DNA of 64,000 nt from CAYRNY01 sp964425755 (GTDB lineage: Bacteria; Chloroflexota; Anaerolineae; Aggregatilineales; Aggregatilineaceae): the NCBI GenBank assembly GCA_964425755.1, contig CAYRNY010000015.1, positions 1 through 64,000 on the forward strand. Direction: 5' to 3'. The notes beneath the pieces were generated by a model. That model was not told the DNA's origin. It saw only the letters and a list, made by a program, of their open reading frames with translations, and did not search any database. This document shows, in pieces, positions 34,145 to 43,814 of the stretch; position 1 is the stretch's first letter; each line of letters begins with the position of its first letter. Position numbers and translations under genes: made by a program.

Positions 34145-37014
34145 ACAGCGACGATCAGCATTGTGTACGTGAAGCACGCAGCCGCGCCGTAGCTGCGACT
34201 CAAGATGTGACCGGGTTAGACTATGCCGAACTGGGCAAAGACGACCGGACGCTGGTGGTTTACTTCATGGGCAAAGCCCCGCTGCAATTTGAGCAGCATC
34301 TCGATCGCGTCGCGTCGCGTGTGCTGGGCGGGCAGCGCATCAAGGATATCCAGGTCGAGCGGATCGAACTGGTCCGCGCCACGCAGCGGGATGAAGACGA
34401 CCGGCTCGTCGTTGAACTGGATCGAAGCGGCGATTTCTCGTCCTATACACTGGAACTGGTCGCCCGGGATGAGGCGGGCAAGCCGACAGATAACCCGCCG
34501 CCCGGACTGGACCAGCGGTATAACCGGGTAACGTTCAACTTCGCGGTCGAAACGACGGTCGATATCGACTGCCGCGACGAAGCCATTTGCCCGCCTGAGC
34601 AGTACGACCAGCCGGTGATCAATTACCTGGCGAAAGATTATGCCAGCTTCCGCACCCTGATACTGGACCGGCTGGCGCTGGTCATGCCGGAATGGCGCGA
34701 GCGGCACGTCCCGGATTTCGGGATCGCGATGGTCGAGGTGCTGGCTTATGTCGGGGATTACCTGAGCTACTACCAGGATGCGGTCGCCACCGAAGCGTAT
34801 CTTCACACGGCGCGGCAGCGTATCTCCGTGCGGCGGCACGCGCGCCTGGTTGACTATCACCTGCATGAAGGCTGCAACGCGCGGGCCTGGCTGCATATTA
34901 ACACCAATGTGGACTGGGCCTTGCAGCCGCCGTACCCGTTCTTCGTGGCGGGCCAGCTCGTTGACGTGCGCCCGGATCAACTGATGCTCACGCCGGATGA
35001 CCTGCGCAACACGCCATCCGAGCAGTACAGGGTATTCGAGCCGGTTGAAGCGTATGCTGGCGCGGATATCCCGCTCTATACGGCGCATAATGAAATCCAC
35101 TTCTACACCTGGGGTGATGTGGAATGTTGCCTGCCCGAAGGCGCTACAACGGCTACGCTGCGAGATGAATGGGTGCCGGTGCAGGAGGACGAAGGCGACA
35201 CCGCTGGTGAAAACGACGTCCGGCAGACGAGCGCCAAGAAACCCGACCGGGACCGCCCACCCCGGCGGCAGCGCAAGCTGCGTCTGCAAGCCGGTGATGT
35301 GCTCTTGTTTGAGGAAGTTATCAATCCTGGTACTGGCAGCCAGGCCGATGTGGACATGGCGCGCCGCCACGTCGTGCGGTTGACCCGCGTCACGCCGCGC
35401 ATTGACGCGCTGTACGATCAGCCGGTGCTGGAGATTGAATGGCACACGCTGGACGCGCTGCCGTTCCCGCTGTGTATTTCGGCCATCGGGCCGGCCCCGG
35501 CATGCGAGCTGCTGGAAAACGTCAGCGTGGCGCGCGGAAACCTGCTGCTGGTCGATCACGGGTTTTCGGTCGAGGAAGATGCCGGTACGGTCGGGATTGC
35601 GGCCCAGGAGCCGGTCTGCGCGTTCCCGCCTTGCGAGACAGGCGCACCACAGGTTGACGAACATGGGGAGCCGATTGTCGAGGTTATCGCGGAACCGGCG
35701 AAATTCCGCCCGGTGTTGGGCCATGCGCCCTTGACATTCCGCGAAATGGCCCGCCTGACCGACGGACCGGCATCCCGTCTGCTGGAGCAGGATCCGCGCG
35801 CGGCGCTACCCGCTGCGGTCGCGCTTAGCATCCCGCCGCTGGCCGGATTCGCACTGCCGCTATTCACACCGGACGACCTGCGCAATCCCAAGCAGTTGGC
35901 GATCGCGCTGCTTGACGCGGAGCGGAGTTACAAGGTGTCGGCGCTCTACCGGCAGCTATCGCACCAGACGCGGCGGTTGCTGGGTCATTACGACCCCGAA
36001 GCTGATGATCAGAAGGTCGCGGATCGCCTGCCGCCGCCACTTGATCGCGCCTTGACCGGTGACCTGGAAGCGTTGCTCGGGCGCTGGGAACCCCGGCGCG
36101 ATCTGATCGCCAGCGGGCCGCAGGACCGGCATTTTGTCAGCGAGATCGACAATGAGCGTGTCGCACACCTTCGCTTCGGCGATGGCAGCCTGGGAGCTAT
36201 GCCCGATGCCGGCATGACGTTCGTCGTGACGTACCGCATCGGGAACGGCCCGGCGGGCAATGTCGGTGCCGAGACGATCCGCCGGATCGTGTTTCGGGAT
36301 AACGTGCCGGGCGGGCTGGTGCTTGTGCCTAAGAACCCGCTTCCGGCACGCGGCGGCACCGCACCGGAACCGCTGGCCGACGCCAAGCTCTATGCGCCGC
36401 ACGCCTTCCGCTCCGACATTAAACGTGCGATCACGGCTGAAGATTACGCCCGCGTGGCGGAGCAGCATCCCGATGTGCAGCGGGCCGCTGCGTCGCTGTG
36501 CTGGATGGGAAGCTGGTACGAGGTGAAAGTCGCCATCGATCCATATGGGGCAGACGAAGCAAGCGCGGCGCTGTTAAGTGCAGTCACCGCACATCTGCGT
36601 CCGTACCGGCGGATCGGCCACGCGGTGAAGGTGCGCCCGGCGGTATACGTCCCGCTGGACATCGAACTGAGAGTACAAGTGTTGCCGCACCACCTGCGCG
36701 GGCATGTCAAAGCGGCGTTGCGGCGCGTGTTCAGTAACCGCGTTTTGCCGGACGGCACGCTGGGGTTCTTCCACCCCGACAACCTGACGTTTGGCAAGAG
36801 CATTCATCTCAGCGCGCTGGTTGCGGCGGCGCAGGCAGTGGAGGGCGTGGAATACGTCGCGGTCACGCGGCTGAAACGTTATTTCGAGCTGCCGAACCAG
36901 GAACGTGAGTTAGGGCGGTTGCTCATTGGACCGTTTGAGATCCCGCGCTGCGACAATGACCGGAATTTTCCTGAAAACGGCTCGATTAGCTTTATCATGG
37001 AAGGTGGCCGATGA
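34141..37014 (+). CDS. Baseplate wedge protein, gp6/J-like (Afp11 type), first copy
   Basis: This 957-residue protein is a large baseplate assembly protein. Conserved stretches are VINYLAKDYASFRTLILDRL and FGIAMVEVLAYVGDYLSYYQ near residues 160-210, the LRFGDGSLGAMPDAGMTFVV and NGPAGNVGAETIRRIVF region near 680, and the C-terminal J-like part with AITAEDYARVAEQHPDVQRA. The family builds the iris that holds the baseplate in the ready state. It overlaps the genes on both sides by four bases. The middle region is acidic and variable. Confidence 0.9.
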   Translation: MNSDDQHCVREARSRAVAATQDVTGLDYAELGKDDRTLVVYFMGKAPLQFEQHLDRVASRVLGGQRIKDIQVERIELVRATQRDEDDRLVVELDRSGDFSSYTLELVARDEAGKPTDNPPPGLDQRYNRVTFNFAVETTVDIDCRDEAICPPEQYDQPVINYLAKDYASFRTLILDRLALVMPEWRERHVPDFGIAMVEVLAYVGDYLSYYQDAVATEAYLHTARQRISVRRHARLVDYHLHEGCNARAWLHINTNVDWALQPPYPFFVAGQLVDVRPDQLMLTPDDLRNTPSEQYRVFEPVEAYAGADIPLYTAHNEIHFYTWGDVECCLPEGATTATLRDEWVPVQEDEGDTAGENDVRQTSAKKPDRDRPPRRQRKLRLQAGDVLLFEEVINPGTGSQADVDMARRHVVRLTRVTPRIDALYDQPVLEIEWHTLDALPFPLCISAIGPAPACELLENVSVARGNLLLVDHGFSVEEDAGTVGIAAQEPVCAFPPCETGAPQVDEHGEPIVEVIAEPAKFRPVLGHAPLTFREMARLTDGPASRLLEQDPRAALPAAVALSIPPLAGFALPLFTPDDLRNPKQLAIALLDAERSYKVSALYRQLSHQTRRLLGHYDPEADDQKVADRLPPPLDRALTGDLEALLGRWEPRRDLIASGPQDRHFVSEIDNERVAHLRFGDGSLGAMPDAGMTFVVTYRIGNGPAGNVGAETIRRIVFRDNVPGGLVLVPKNPLPARGGTAPEPLADAKLYAPHAFRSDIKRAITAEDYARVAEQHPDVQRAAASLCWMGSWYEVKVAIDPYGADEASAALLSAVTAHLRPYRRIGHAVKVRPAVYVPLDIELRVQVLPHHLRGHVKAALRRVFSNRVLPDGTLGFFHPDNLTFGKSIHLSALVAAAQAVEGVEYVAVTRLKRYFELPNQERELGRLLIGPFEIPRCDNDRNFPENGSISFIMEGGR

Positions 37015-40000
37015 CACAACAACCCTGTGGCTGCTGCGAAGGGATCGAAAAACTTACGCCCTTCCCGATCGCCAACCGTCCGGGGCTGGACGCGTTGGCG
37101 TACCGCGTGGGAACTCATGCGACCTTCCTGGAGACGATGCAGGCCCGCCTCAGCGATCTTGTGCTCGAACTGATCGGCGAAGACGGAGACGTCGATCTTC
37201 TGCGTCCTTTACGTGCGCTGACCACGCGCGACGCCGACGACCCGGCGCTGGCGTTCCTGGATGCCTGGGCGACGGTGGCGGATGTACTGACGTTCTACCA
37301 GGAACGGATCGCCAATGAGGGCTACCTGGGCACGGCTACTGAGTTGCGCTCTGCGATGGAACTGGCGCGGTTGATCGGATACATCCCGCGCCCCGGGGTG
37401 GCGGCGAGCGTTCCGCTTGCCTTTGAGCTGGAGCAGGGGCACGAAGTCGAAATCCCGACCGGGACGCGCGCGCAAAGCATCCCCGGCCCGGACGAGATGC
37501 CGCAAGTCTTCGAAACGTCCGAGCCGCTGCTGGCGCGGGACGCCTGGAACGCGCTCAAACCGCGCATGACACGCCCGCAGCACATCACGACGCAGAATGC
37601 GGAAACGTTACAAACGCTGTACTTCGAAGGCACTGCGACGAACCTGAACACCAATGACCGGCTGTTGCTGGTTTTCAGTGACTATTACCGGGTTCCACGC
37701 CTGGTGAAAAAGGTTGATGTCCAGAACGACGACGACCGGACGCTGGTGACGCTGCAGGGCGGTGTAGCGCCACAGCCACCCGCTCCGCCGCCTCAAAACT
37801 ATGTCGCGCTGTGGCGTGAGGTCGCGGCAGCGTTCCGCGATTCGACCGTTTACGGCGTCGATCCGGAGGGCGTGCTGGCGACTAAGGTGATCCGCGTTCT
37901 GGACGACGTGCTTACGACGCTTCCGCCGCATATCGAGTTGAATGAACCCACCGACGTGATGTGGCAGTGGTATGACGATCTACGTGCCTTATGGAAAGAG
38001 CCTGAGCCGCGTCATGTGCGGCTGCGCGCCTGGATCGGCGATCTCATCGAGGCGGTGCGCGACATTATGCCGGAGGACGAATATCCTGTTGAGCGCTCAG
38101 ATACGTTGCTGGGCAAGCTGGACGGCCTGGTTGGCTCGCTCGTCAAGCCGGCATCGATCCAGCCGGCGCATAGCACGCACCTGGCGCGCAGCAACCAGCA
38201 GATCTACAACGAACGTGGGGACCTGCTGCCGCGCGTGTTGACCGCGCTAAAGCCCGAACTGAAAGACACGCTTTACACCGCATGGTCGCATGCCCGCTTC
38301 ACGCCTGCGCCGGCGTTGCGCAGCGTCGATGTGCTGCGCGTCAAGGCGGCTCCCTTCGGACACAACGCGCCATTGAAGCCGGATTTCATAACCGAAGGAC
38401 CCAATGTCGGGGCCATCAGAGAGTATATCGAGTGGGACCTGGAAGGGACTGATCAACCGCGTGTCCTGCCGCTCGACGTGGAGTACGAAGGCATTGTGCC
38501 GGGCAGTCTTGTGCTGATCGAGCGGCCCGGCGCAGAGCCGGTATCCGCGCGCGTCGAAGCGGCGGAGTCAGTGTCACTGGCGCGGTACGGCCTTGCGGCA
38601 CGCGTCACCCAGTTGACGCTGGACCGCGATTGGCTGACCGGCGACGATACCCAGCTCAGCCATGTGCGCGGGATTACCATCTACGCGCAGAACGAGTCAC
38701 TCGAACTGGCTGACGAGGACATCACCGAGGATGTCAGCGCGACGCAGGTCGAGGTGGGTGGCGTATACCCCGGTTTGAACCCGGGCCGGTGGGTGATCGT
38801 CAGCGGCGAGCGCACCGATATTCCCGACACCGAAGGCGTGCATGACGCGGAACTGGTCATGCTGGCGAGCGTGACTCAGGACGCGCAGAAAACCGAATCA
38901 CCGATCTACCAGCAGTTTGAAACTGCAACACATGTTGTGCCCGAACGAGAGATCGCCACGCACCAACTGCTGCCTGGTGACTCGGTACACACGACGCTTG
39001 TATTCGCCAATCCGCTGGCCTACACCTACAAGCGCGATACGGTGACCATTTACGGCAACGTGGTAATGGGAACACACGGCGAAACGCGCGAAGAGGTGTT
39101 GGGCAGCGGGGACGGCACACAGCCGAAACAGACGTTCACGCTCAACCAGGCACCGCTGACGTTCGTCTCCGCACCGACGCCAAGCGGCATCGAGAGCACG
39201 CTGAACGTGCGCGTTGACGATGTGCTGTGGCACGAAGCGCCGAACCTGTACGAACTGGAAGATGACGACCACGAATACGTCACCGACCTGGACCAGACGG
39301 GCAAAGCGACGCTGACCTTCGGTGACGGCATACGTGGCGCGCGGCTGCCGAGCGGTGTCGAGAACGTCAAAGCGGAGTATCGTGTCGGCATTGGCGCGGA
39401 AGGTAACGTTGACGCCGAGCAGATCAGCCAGCTTATGACGCGCCCGCTGGGTGTGAAAGGCGTGCTGAACCCGCTTGCTGCGACCGGTGGGGCCGATCAC
39501 GAACAGCTTGATGACGTCCGGCGCAACGCGCCGATGGCGGTGATGGCACTTGACCGGCTGGTCTCGATCCAGGATTACGCCGACTTCGCCCGCACATTTG
39601 CAGGGATCGGCAAGGCCAGCGCGCGTTTGATTTCCAACGGGCGCTATGAGGTGATCCACGTGACGGTTGCCGGAGCGGACGATATCCCCATCGACGTGAA
39701 TTCCGATCTGTACCGGAATCTGCTCGCCGCGTTGCAGCGCTACGGCGACCCGCAGCGCGTGGTGAGCGTCGCTGTGCGCGAGATGTTGATGCTGCTGGTT
39801 AACGTGCGCGTGCGGGTGATGCCGGACTATCGCTGGCAACTGGTCGCGCCGGAGATCCGCGCGGCGCTGCTGGACGCGTTCAGCTTTAACCGCCGCGAGT
39901 TGGGGCAGGACGTGCACGCCAGTGACGTGCAGACGGTGGTCCAGCGTGTTCGCGGGGTGGACTATGTCGATCTCGATATCCTGGACTACGTGCCGGAATA

Positions 40001-40217
40001 CGTCACCCCGTCGGGGCTGGAAGCCATCGTCATGTCGCTGCAAGAGCGGAGCCAGGAGCAACTCGGCCCACCAGAGCAACATCTGGCGGTTGAGCTGGCG
40101 CGTATCACGGGGGAGCGCGATGCCAAGACCAACGAACTGATCATCCGGCCCGCCCAGATCGCTTACCTTAGCCCGGATGTGTCCGAGACCTTGATCCTCA
40201 CGGAGTTGAGATCATGA
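37011..40217 (+). CDS. Baseplate wedge protein, gp6/J-like, second copy
   Basis: This 1068-residue protein shares the architecture of the preceding one: LAFLDAWATVADVLTFYQER and LRSAMELARLIGYIPRPGVA near the N-terminus, LTFGDGIRGARLPSGVENV near 765, RVGIGAEGNVDAEQISQLM near 790, and the J-like C-terminus with VSIQDYADFARTFAGIGKA and REMLMLLVNVRVRVMPDY. The N-terminus starts with a CGCC cluster (QQPCGCCEGIEKL) that could bind a metal. Two unlike copies suggest a heteromeric wedge, as gp6/gp7-type pairs do. It is coupled to both neighbours by ATGA overlaps. Confidence 0.9.
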   Translation: MTQQPCGCCEGIEKLTPFPIANRPGLDALAYRVGTHATFLETMQARLSDLVLELIGEDGDVDLLRPLRALTTRDADDPALAFLDAWATVADVLTFYQERIANEGYLGTATELRSAMELARLIGYIPRPGVAASVPLAFELEQGHEVEIPTGTRAQSIPGPDEMPQVFETSEPLLARDAWNALKPRMTRPQHITTQNAETLQTLYFEGTATNLNTNDRLLLVFSDYYRVPRLVKKVDVQNDDDRTLVTLQGGVAPQPPAPPPQNYVALWREVAAAFRDSTVYGVDPEGVLATKVIRVLDDVLTTLPPHIELNEPTDVMWQWYDDLRALWKEPEPRHVRLRAWIGDLIEAVRDIMPEDEYPVERSDTLLGKLDGLVGSLVKPASIQPAHSTHLARSNQQIYNERGDLLPRVLTALKPELKDTLYTAWSHARFTPAPALRSVDVLRVKAAPFGHNAPLKPDFITEGPNVGAIREYIEWDLEGTDQPRVLPLDVEYEGIVPGSLVLIERPGAEPVSARVEAAESVSLARYGLAARVTQLTLDRDWLTGDDTQLSHVRGITIYAQNESLELADEDITEDVSATQVEVGGVYPGLNPGRWVIVSGERTDIPDTEGVHDAELVMLASVTQDAQKTESPIYQQFETATHVVPEREIATHQLLPGDSVHTTLVFANPLAYTYKRDTVTIYGNVVMGTHGETREEVLGSGDGTQPKQTFTLNQAPLTFVSAPTPSGIESTLNVRVDDVLWHEAPNLYELEDDDHEYVTDLDQTGKATLTFGDGIRGARLPSGVENVKAEYRVGIGAEGNVDAEQISQLMTRPLGVKGVLNPLAATGGADHEQLDDVRRNAPMAVMALDRLVSIQDYADFARTFAGIGKASARLISNGRYEVIHVTVAGADDIPIDVNSDLYRNLLAALQRYGDPQRVVSVAVREMLMLLVNVRVRVMPDYRWQLVAPEIRAALLDAFSFNRRELGQDVHASDVQTVVQRVRGVDYVDLDILDYVPEYVTPSGLEAIVMSLQERSQEQLGPPEQHLAVELARITGERDAKTNELIIRPAQIAYLSPDVSETLILTELRS

Positions 40218-42361
40218 CCGACGAACAACGCGATCGCCTCTACGATCTGTTACCGGCTGTTTACCGCCAACGCGACGCCGAGCAGGGGTACCCGCTGCGC
40301 GCGCTGTTGCGCGTAATCGCTGAACAAGTCGATGTCGTTGAAGCGGATATCGCCCAGCTTTATGAAGACTGGTTCATCGAGACTGCCGACGATTGGGTTG
40401 TGCCGTACATCGGCGACCTGATCGGTTACCGGGCGGCGCATGCAGCGGGGCAACCGGGTGACGTCGCGACTGAGCAAGGCCAGCAGTTGAACCGATTCTT
40501 GATCCCGCGCCGCGAGGTCGCCAACACAATCGGGCACCGGCGGCGCAAGGGCACGCTTGCGCTGCTGGAACTGCTGGCGCGCGATACCGCCAGTTGGCCG
40601 TACGCGCGGGCGGTGGAATTCTACCGCTTGCTGGGGATCACGCAGGATATCAACTGCCTGGCATTGCAACAGGGGCGCACCGTTGACTTGCGTGACCTGA
40701 TGAAGCTCGCGCTGGTCAACGGGCCGTTTGATGATGTCGCCCACACGGTCGACGTGCGCCGGATCGGATCGCGCTACAAGCGCGGGCGGTACAATATCCC
40801 GAACGTCGGCCTGTTCATCTGGCGCTTGAACCCTTACCCGGTCACACGTACCGAAGCATTCCGGCTGGACCACAAGCCCAACTGCTTCACGTTCAGCATC
40901 CTGGCGAACGACATGCCACTATATACGCGCCCGGTTCCCGAAACCGGCCCCGAACAGATCGCGACACTGTTCAACGTCCCTGAGCCGATCAGCCGCCGGG
41001 CGCTGGACAAGCACCGCGACGCCTACTACGGCGAAAGTTTTGCGATCTGGACCGGCAAGCCGCCGAACCTGGAACCCGTCCCGCCGGAACGGATCATGGC
41101 GGTCGACCTGGCCGATTGGTTCTACGAGGTGCCGGAAGACCGTGTCGCAGTTGATCCTGAACGCGGACGGATCGCGTTTCCCGAACACGAAGGCGAACAG
41201 CTTGAGCGCGTCTGGGTGTCGTACCATTATGGGTTCAGCGCGGATATGGGCGGGGGGGAGTACGAGCGCACGCTCAGCCAACCCGCCGATCACATCCTGT
41301 ACCGGATCGTCGAGCAGCCGCAGATCCCCGATCGCGAGTTCAAAACGATCCAGTCTGCGCTGGCACAATGGCGGCGCGACCGGCCCTGCCACGCCGTGAT
41401 CGAACTGACGGACAGCCGCGTCTATACCCCGAACCGGCCCCTGCACATCGAGTTGGAGCGCAACCAGACGCTCCAGATCCGCGCCGCCAACCGCACGCGC
41501 CCGGTGATCCGGCTGCTGAACCTGGGGCCGTCAGCGCTGGACACGTTGCGCGTTTCCGGCAGCCCCGGCAGCAGGTTCACGCTCGATGGCGTCATGATCA
41601 TGGGGCGTTCGGTGCGCATCATGGGCGGCATTCCTGCGGTTGACATCCGGCACTGCACGTTGGTCCCCGGCTGGACGCTCGATCAGAATTGCGAGCCGGA
41701 ATTCCCTAACGAGCCGAGTCTGGTGCTTGCGGATACCTCAGCCCACGTGACGATCGAGCAGACCATCACGGGATCGATCTTCGTCACGCAGAGCAAGCCC
41801 GAGATGGAGCCGGTAAGGCTGGCGATCAGTGACAGCATTCTGGACGCGACCAGCCCGAGCGAAAACGCGCTGAGCGTCAGCGCGCCGGCAGTGGATAAGG
41901 CAAACGCGGTCGTGATCATCAAGGACAGCACCGTGTTCGGGCAGGTTCACACGCACGCGATCGAGTTGGGCGAGAACACGATCTTCAACGGCCTGGTTAC
42001 GGTGGCGCGGCGACAGCAGGGATGCCTGCGTTTCTGTTACGTCACGACCCCCGGCTCGCGCACACCGCGGCGTTACTTCTGCCAGCCGGACCGTGTGGAG
42101 CAGGCGGCTGCGGACGAGATGGCCCGACGGCGCGAACGGCTGCGCGTGCGGCCCCGGTTCAATAGCGTGCGCTATGGCACGCCAGCGTATTGCCAGCTAG
42201 CGGATGACTGCGCGGATGAGATTCTGCGTGGCGCCGATGACGAATCAGAAATGGGCGTGTTCCATGACCTGTTCCAGCCGCAGCGCATCGCCAACCTGCG
42301 CGCCCGTCTGGATGAATATGTGCCCGCAGGTTACGAGGCCGGCATTATCTTTGCAAGCTAG
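40214..42361 (+). CDS. Tail protein I-like baseplate protein fused to a beta-helix
   Basis: Residues 1-150 of this 715-residue protein match the P2 gpI/Afp12-like baseplate module (RDRLYDLLPAVYRQRDAEQG, DDWVVPYIGDLIGYRAAHA, RRRKGTLALLELLARDTASW). Residues about 370-620 show short repeating strands with regular turns (FTLDGVMIMG, VRIMGGIPAVDIRHCTLV, VTIEQTITGSIFV, RLAISDSILDATS), as in right-handed parallel beta-helices. The end contains a Cys-rich stretch (GCLRFCYV, YFCQPD, YCQLADDC). The beta-helix might be a fibre-like receptor-binding or shielding part. Confidence 0.8.
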   Translation: MTDEQRDRLYDLLPAVYRQRDAEQGYPLRALLRVIAEQVDVVEADIAQLYEDWFIETADDWVVPYIGDLIGYRAAHAAGQPGDVATEQGQQLNRFLIPRREVANTIGHRRRKGTLALLELLARDTASWPYARAVEFYRLLGITQDINCLALQQGRTVDLRDLMKLALVNGPFDDVAHTVDVRRIGSRYKRGRYNIPNVGLFIWRLNPYPVTRTEAFRLDHKPNCFTFSILANDMPLYTRPVPETGPEQIATLFNVPEPISRRALDKHRDAYYGESFAIWTGKPPNLEPVPPERIMAVDLADWFYEVPEDRVAVDPERGRIAFPEHEGEQLERVWVSYHYGFSADMGGGEYERTLSQPADHILYRIVEQPQIPDREFKTIQSALAQWRRDRPCHAVIELTDSRVYTPNRPLHIELERNQTLQIRAANRTRPVIRLLNLGPSALDTLRVSGSPGSRFTLDGVMIMGRSVRIMGGIPAVDIRHCTLVPGWTLDQNCEPEFPNEPSLVLADTSAHVTIEQTITGSIFVTQSKPEMEPVRLAISDSILDATSPSENALSVSAPAVDKANAVVIIKDSTVFGQVHTHAIELGENTIFNGLVTVARRQQGCLRFCYVTTPGSRTPRRYFCQPDRVEQAAADEMARRRERLRVRPRFNSVRYGTPAYCQLADDCADEILRGADDESEMGVFHDLFQPQRIANLRARLDEYVPAGYEAGIIFAS

Positions 42362-42371
42362 GAGGCATAAT

Positions 42372-43781
42372 ATGAAGGGTGACTTCTCACGCACAACGTT
42401 TGCGCCGGAAAAAGATTTTCTTCGGGTGATGCTGCAGCAGGGCCGGGTGCTTGTAGACGCTGATTGGAACGAACAGGTAGCGATTCTGCTCCACTATTTG
42501 CAGACCCTCACCAAAGATGTTTTAGGGCAGTATGCCGTCGTGCCGCATGATCTCAGCGCCAGGATACGTGAAGATCGCCAGCGCGACGTCTGGGGCTTTC
42601 AGGTCCTGGAAAACTTGACCATCACCGAGGGGCGCGCGTATGTGGATGGTGTCCTGGTCGAAAACCGGGCCGATACTCCAATAAGGCAGCAGCCATACCT
42701 GCCGGATTTTGATCCAGCGGCATTCTCACCGCCTTACCTGGTCTATCTCGACGTGTGGGAATGGGCGATCTCGCATCACCAGGTACCCGCCATCCGCGAG
42801 ATCGCGCTCGGCGCGGATGGGCCGGATACGGCGCTGCGCTCGCGCGTCGTCTGGCAGGCCAAAATCTTTGACGATGAACTGCCGGAAGCGTGGTTCGGAA
42901 TGGAACCGGCTGAGTTGCGGAGCCATGTGTACATGAACTGGCCCATGCTGGTGGCGAAGTTCTGGCAGCCTCCAGACCGGGGGCGGCTCAGCGCGACGAT
43001 CGATACGCCGGAGGGCAGCTATGCCGCGCGTGCCAGCATCATCGCGCCGGATGTGCGCTTCCGGGGGCTGGAGAACCAGTTGTACCGGGTCGAGATTCAC
43101 GACAGCGGCAAGAGCGGTGAGACGGCCACCTTCAAGTGGTCCCGTGAAAATGGGGCGGTGGTGCTGGCCGTGAGCGAACTGCTCAGCCCGGATACTGGGC
43201 CGGGTGCTGATACGACGATCCTCAAGTTGCGCAGTTTGCCGTATGACGATCGCCTGAGCATCCAGCCCGGCGACTGGGTCGAAGTGTCGGATGACGCCTA
43301 CGCGCTGCGAGGCACCCCCGATGCGCTGCAGAGGGTGCTGGAAGTCGACCGCGACGACCTCACGATCACGCTCGAAGGATCGCCGGGCAGTGGCGTGGCC
43401 CAGCGCCCGCTGAGCCATCCCATTGTGCGCCGGTGGGATCACCAACCCCGGCCCAACCAACCGCTGCACAACGGGGCGATTCCGATCCGGGCGAACCAGC
43501 CGATCCACCTCGAAGACGGGTTGTACGTCACGTTTGAGGAAGGGAACCACCACTACCGGTCGGGCGACTACTGGCTGATCCCGGCGCGCGTGATTTCAGG
43601 CACGATTGAATGGCCGGTCGACGCGAACAACCAACCGGCGGCGCTCCCGCCGCACGGCACGCCGCATCACTATGCACCGCTGGCGCTGGTTTCGCAGGAC
43701 GGGAACTTGATCGATCTGCGCCGGAAGATGATTTTCCCCAGCGTGGATGATTTCGCGCAGTTACGCGCACCCGGGCAGTGA
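42372..43781 (+). CDS. DUF6519 eCIS-associated protein
   Basis: This 469-residue protein begins MKGDFSRTTFAPEKDFLRVM followed by LQQGRVLVDADWNEQVAILL, the signature of DUF6519 proteins found at the baseplate end of eCIS loci. The rest is beta-rich, with SGETATFKWSRENGAVVLAV in the middle and YVTFEEGNHHYRSGDYWLIP near the end. Its function is not settled; it is probably a structural baseplate or fibre-like component. ATG 42372 has GGAGG upstream, and an earlier in-frame start would overlap the previous gene heavily. Confidence 0.82.
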   Translation: MKGDFSRTTFAPEKDFLRVMLQQGRVLVDADWNEQVAILLHYLQTLTKDVLGQYAVVPHDLSARIREDRQRDVWGFQVLENLTITEGRAYVDGVLVENRADTPIRQQPYLPDFDPAAFSPPYLVYLDVWEWAISHHQVPAIREIALGADGPDTALRSRVVWQAKIFDDELPEAWFGMEPAELRSHVYMNWPMLVAKFWQPPDRGRLSATIDTPEGSYAARASIIAPDVRFRGLENQLYRVEIHDSGKSGETATFKWSRENGAVVLAVSELLSPDTGPGADTTILKLRSLPYDDRLSIQPGDWVEVSDDAYALRGTPDALQRVLEVDRDDLTITLEGSPGSGVAQRPLSHPIVRRWDHQPRPNQPLHNGAIPIRANQPIHLEDGLYVTFEEGNHHYRSGDYWLIPARVISGTIEWPVDANNQPAALPPHGTPHHYAPLALVSQDGNLIDLRRKMIFPSVDDFAQLRAPGQ

Positions 43782-43814
43782 TCGAATAGCGCAGGCTCCA
43801 GAAGGAGACAGCCT

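Noticed and set aside
34216..35724. A 502-codon - strand frame opposite the first baseplate wedge gene
   Set aside because: It is antisense within a coupled operon; no ribosome site or domain.
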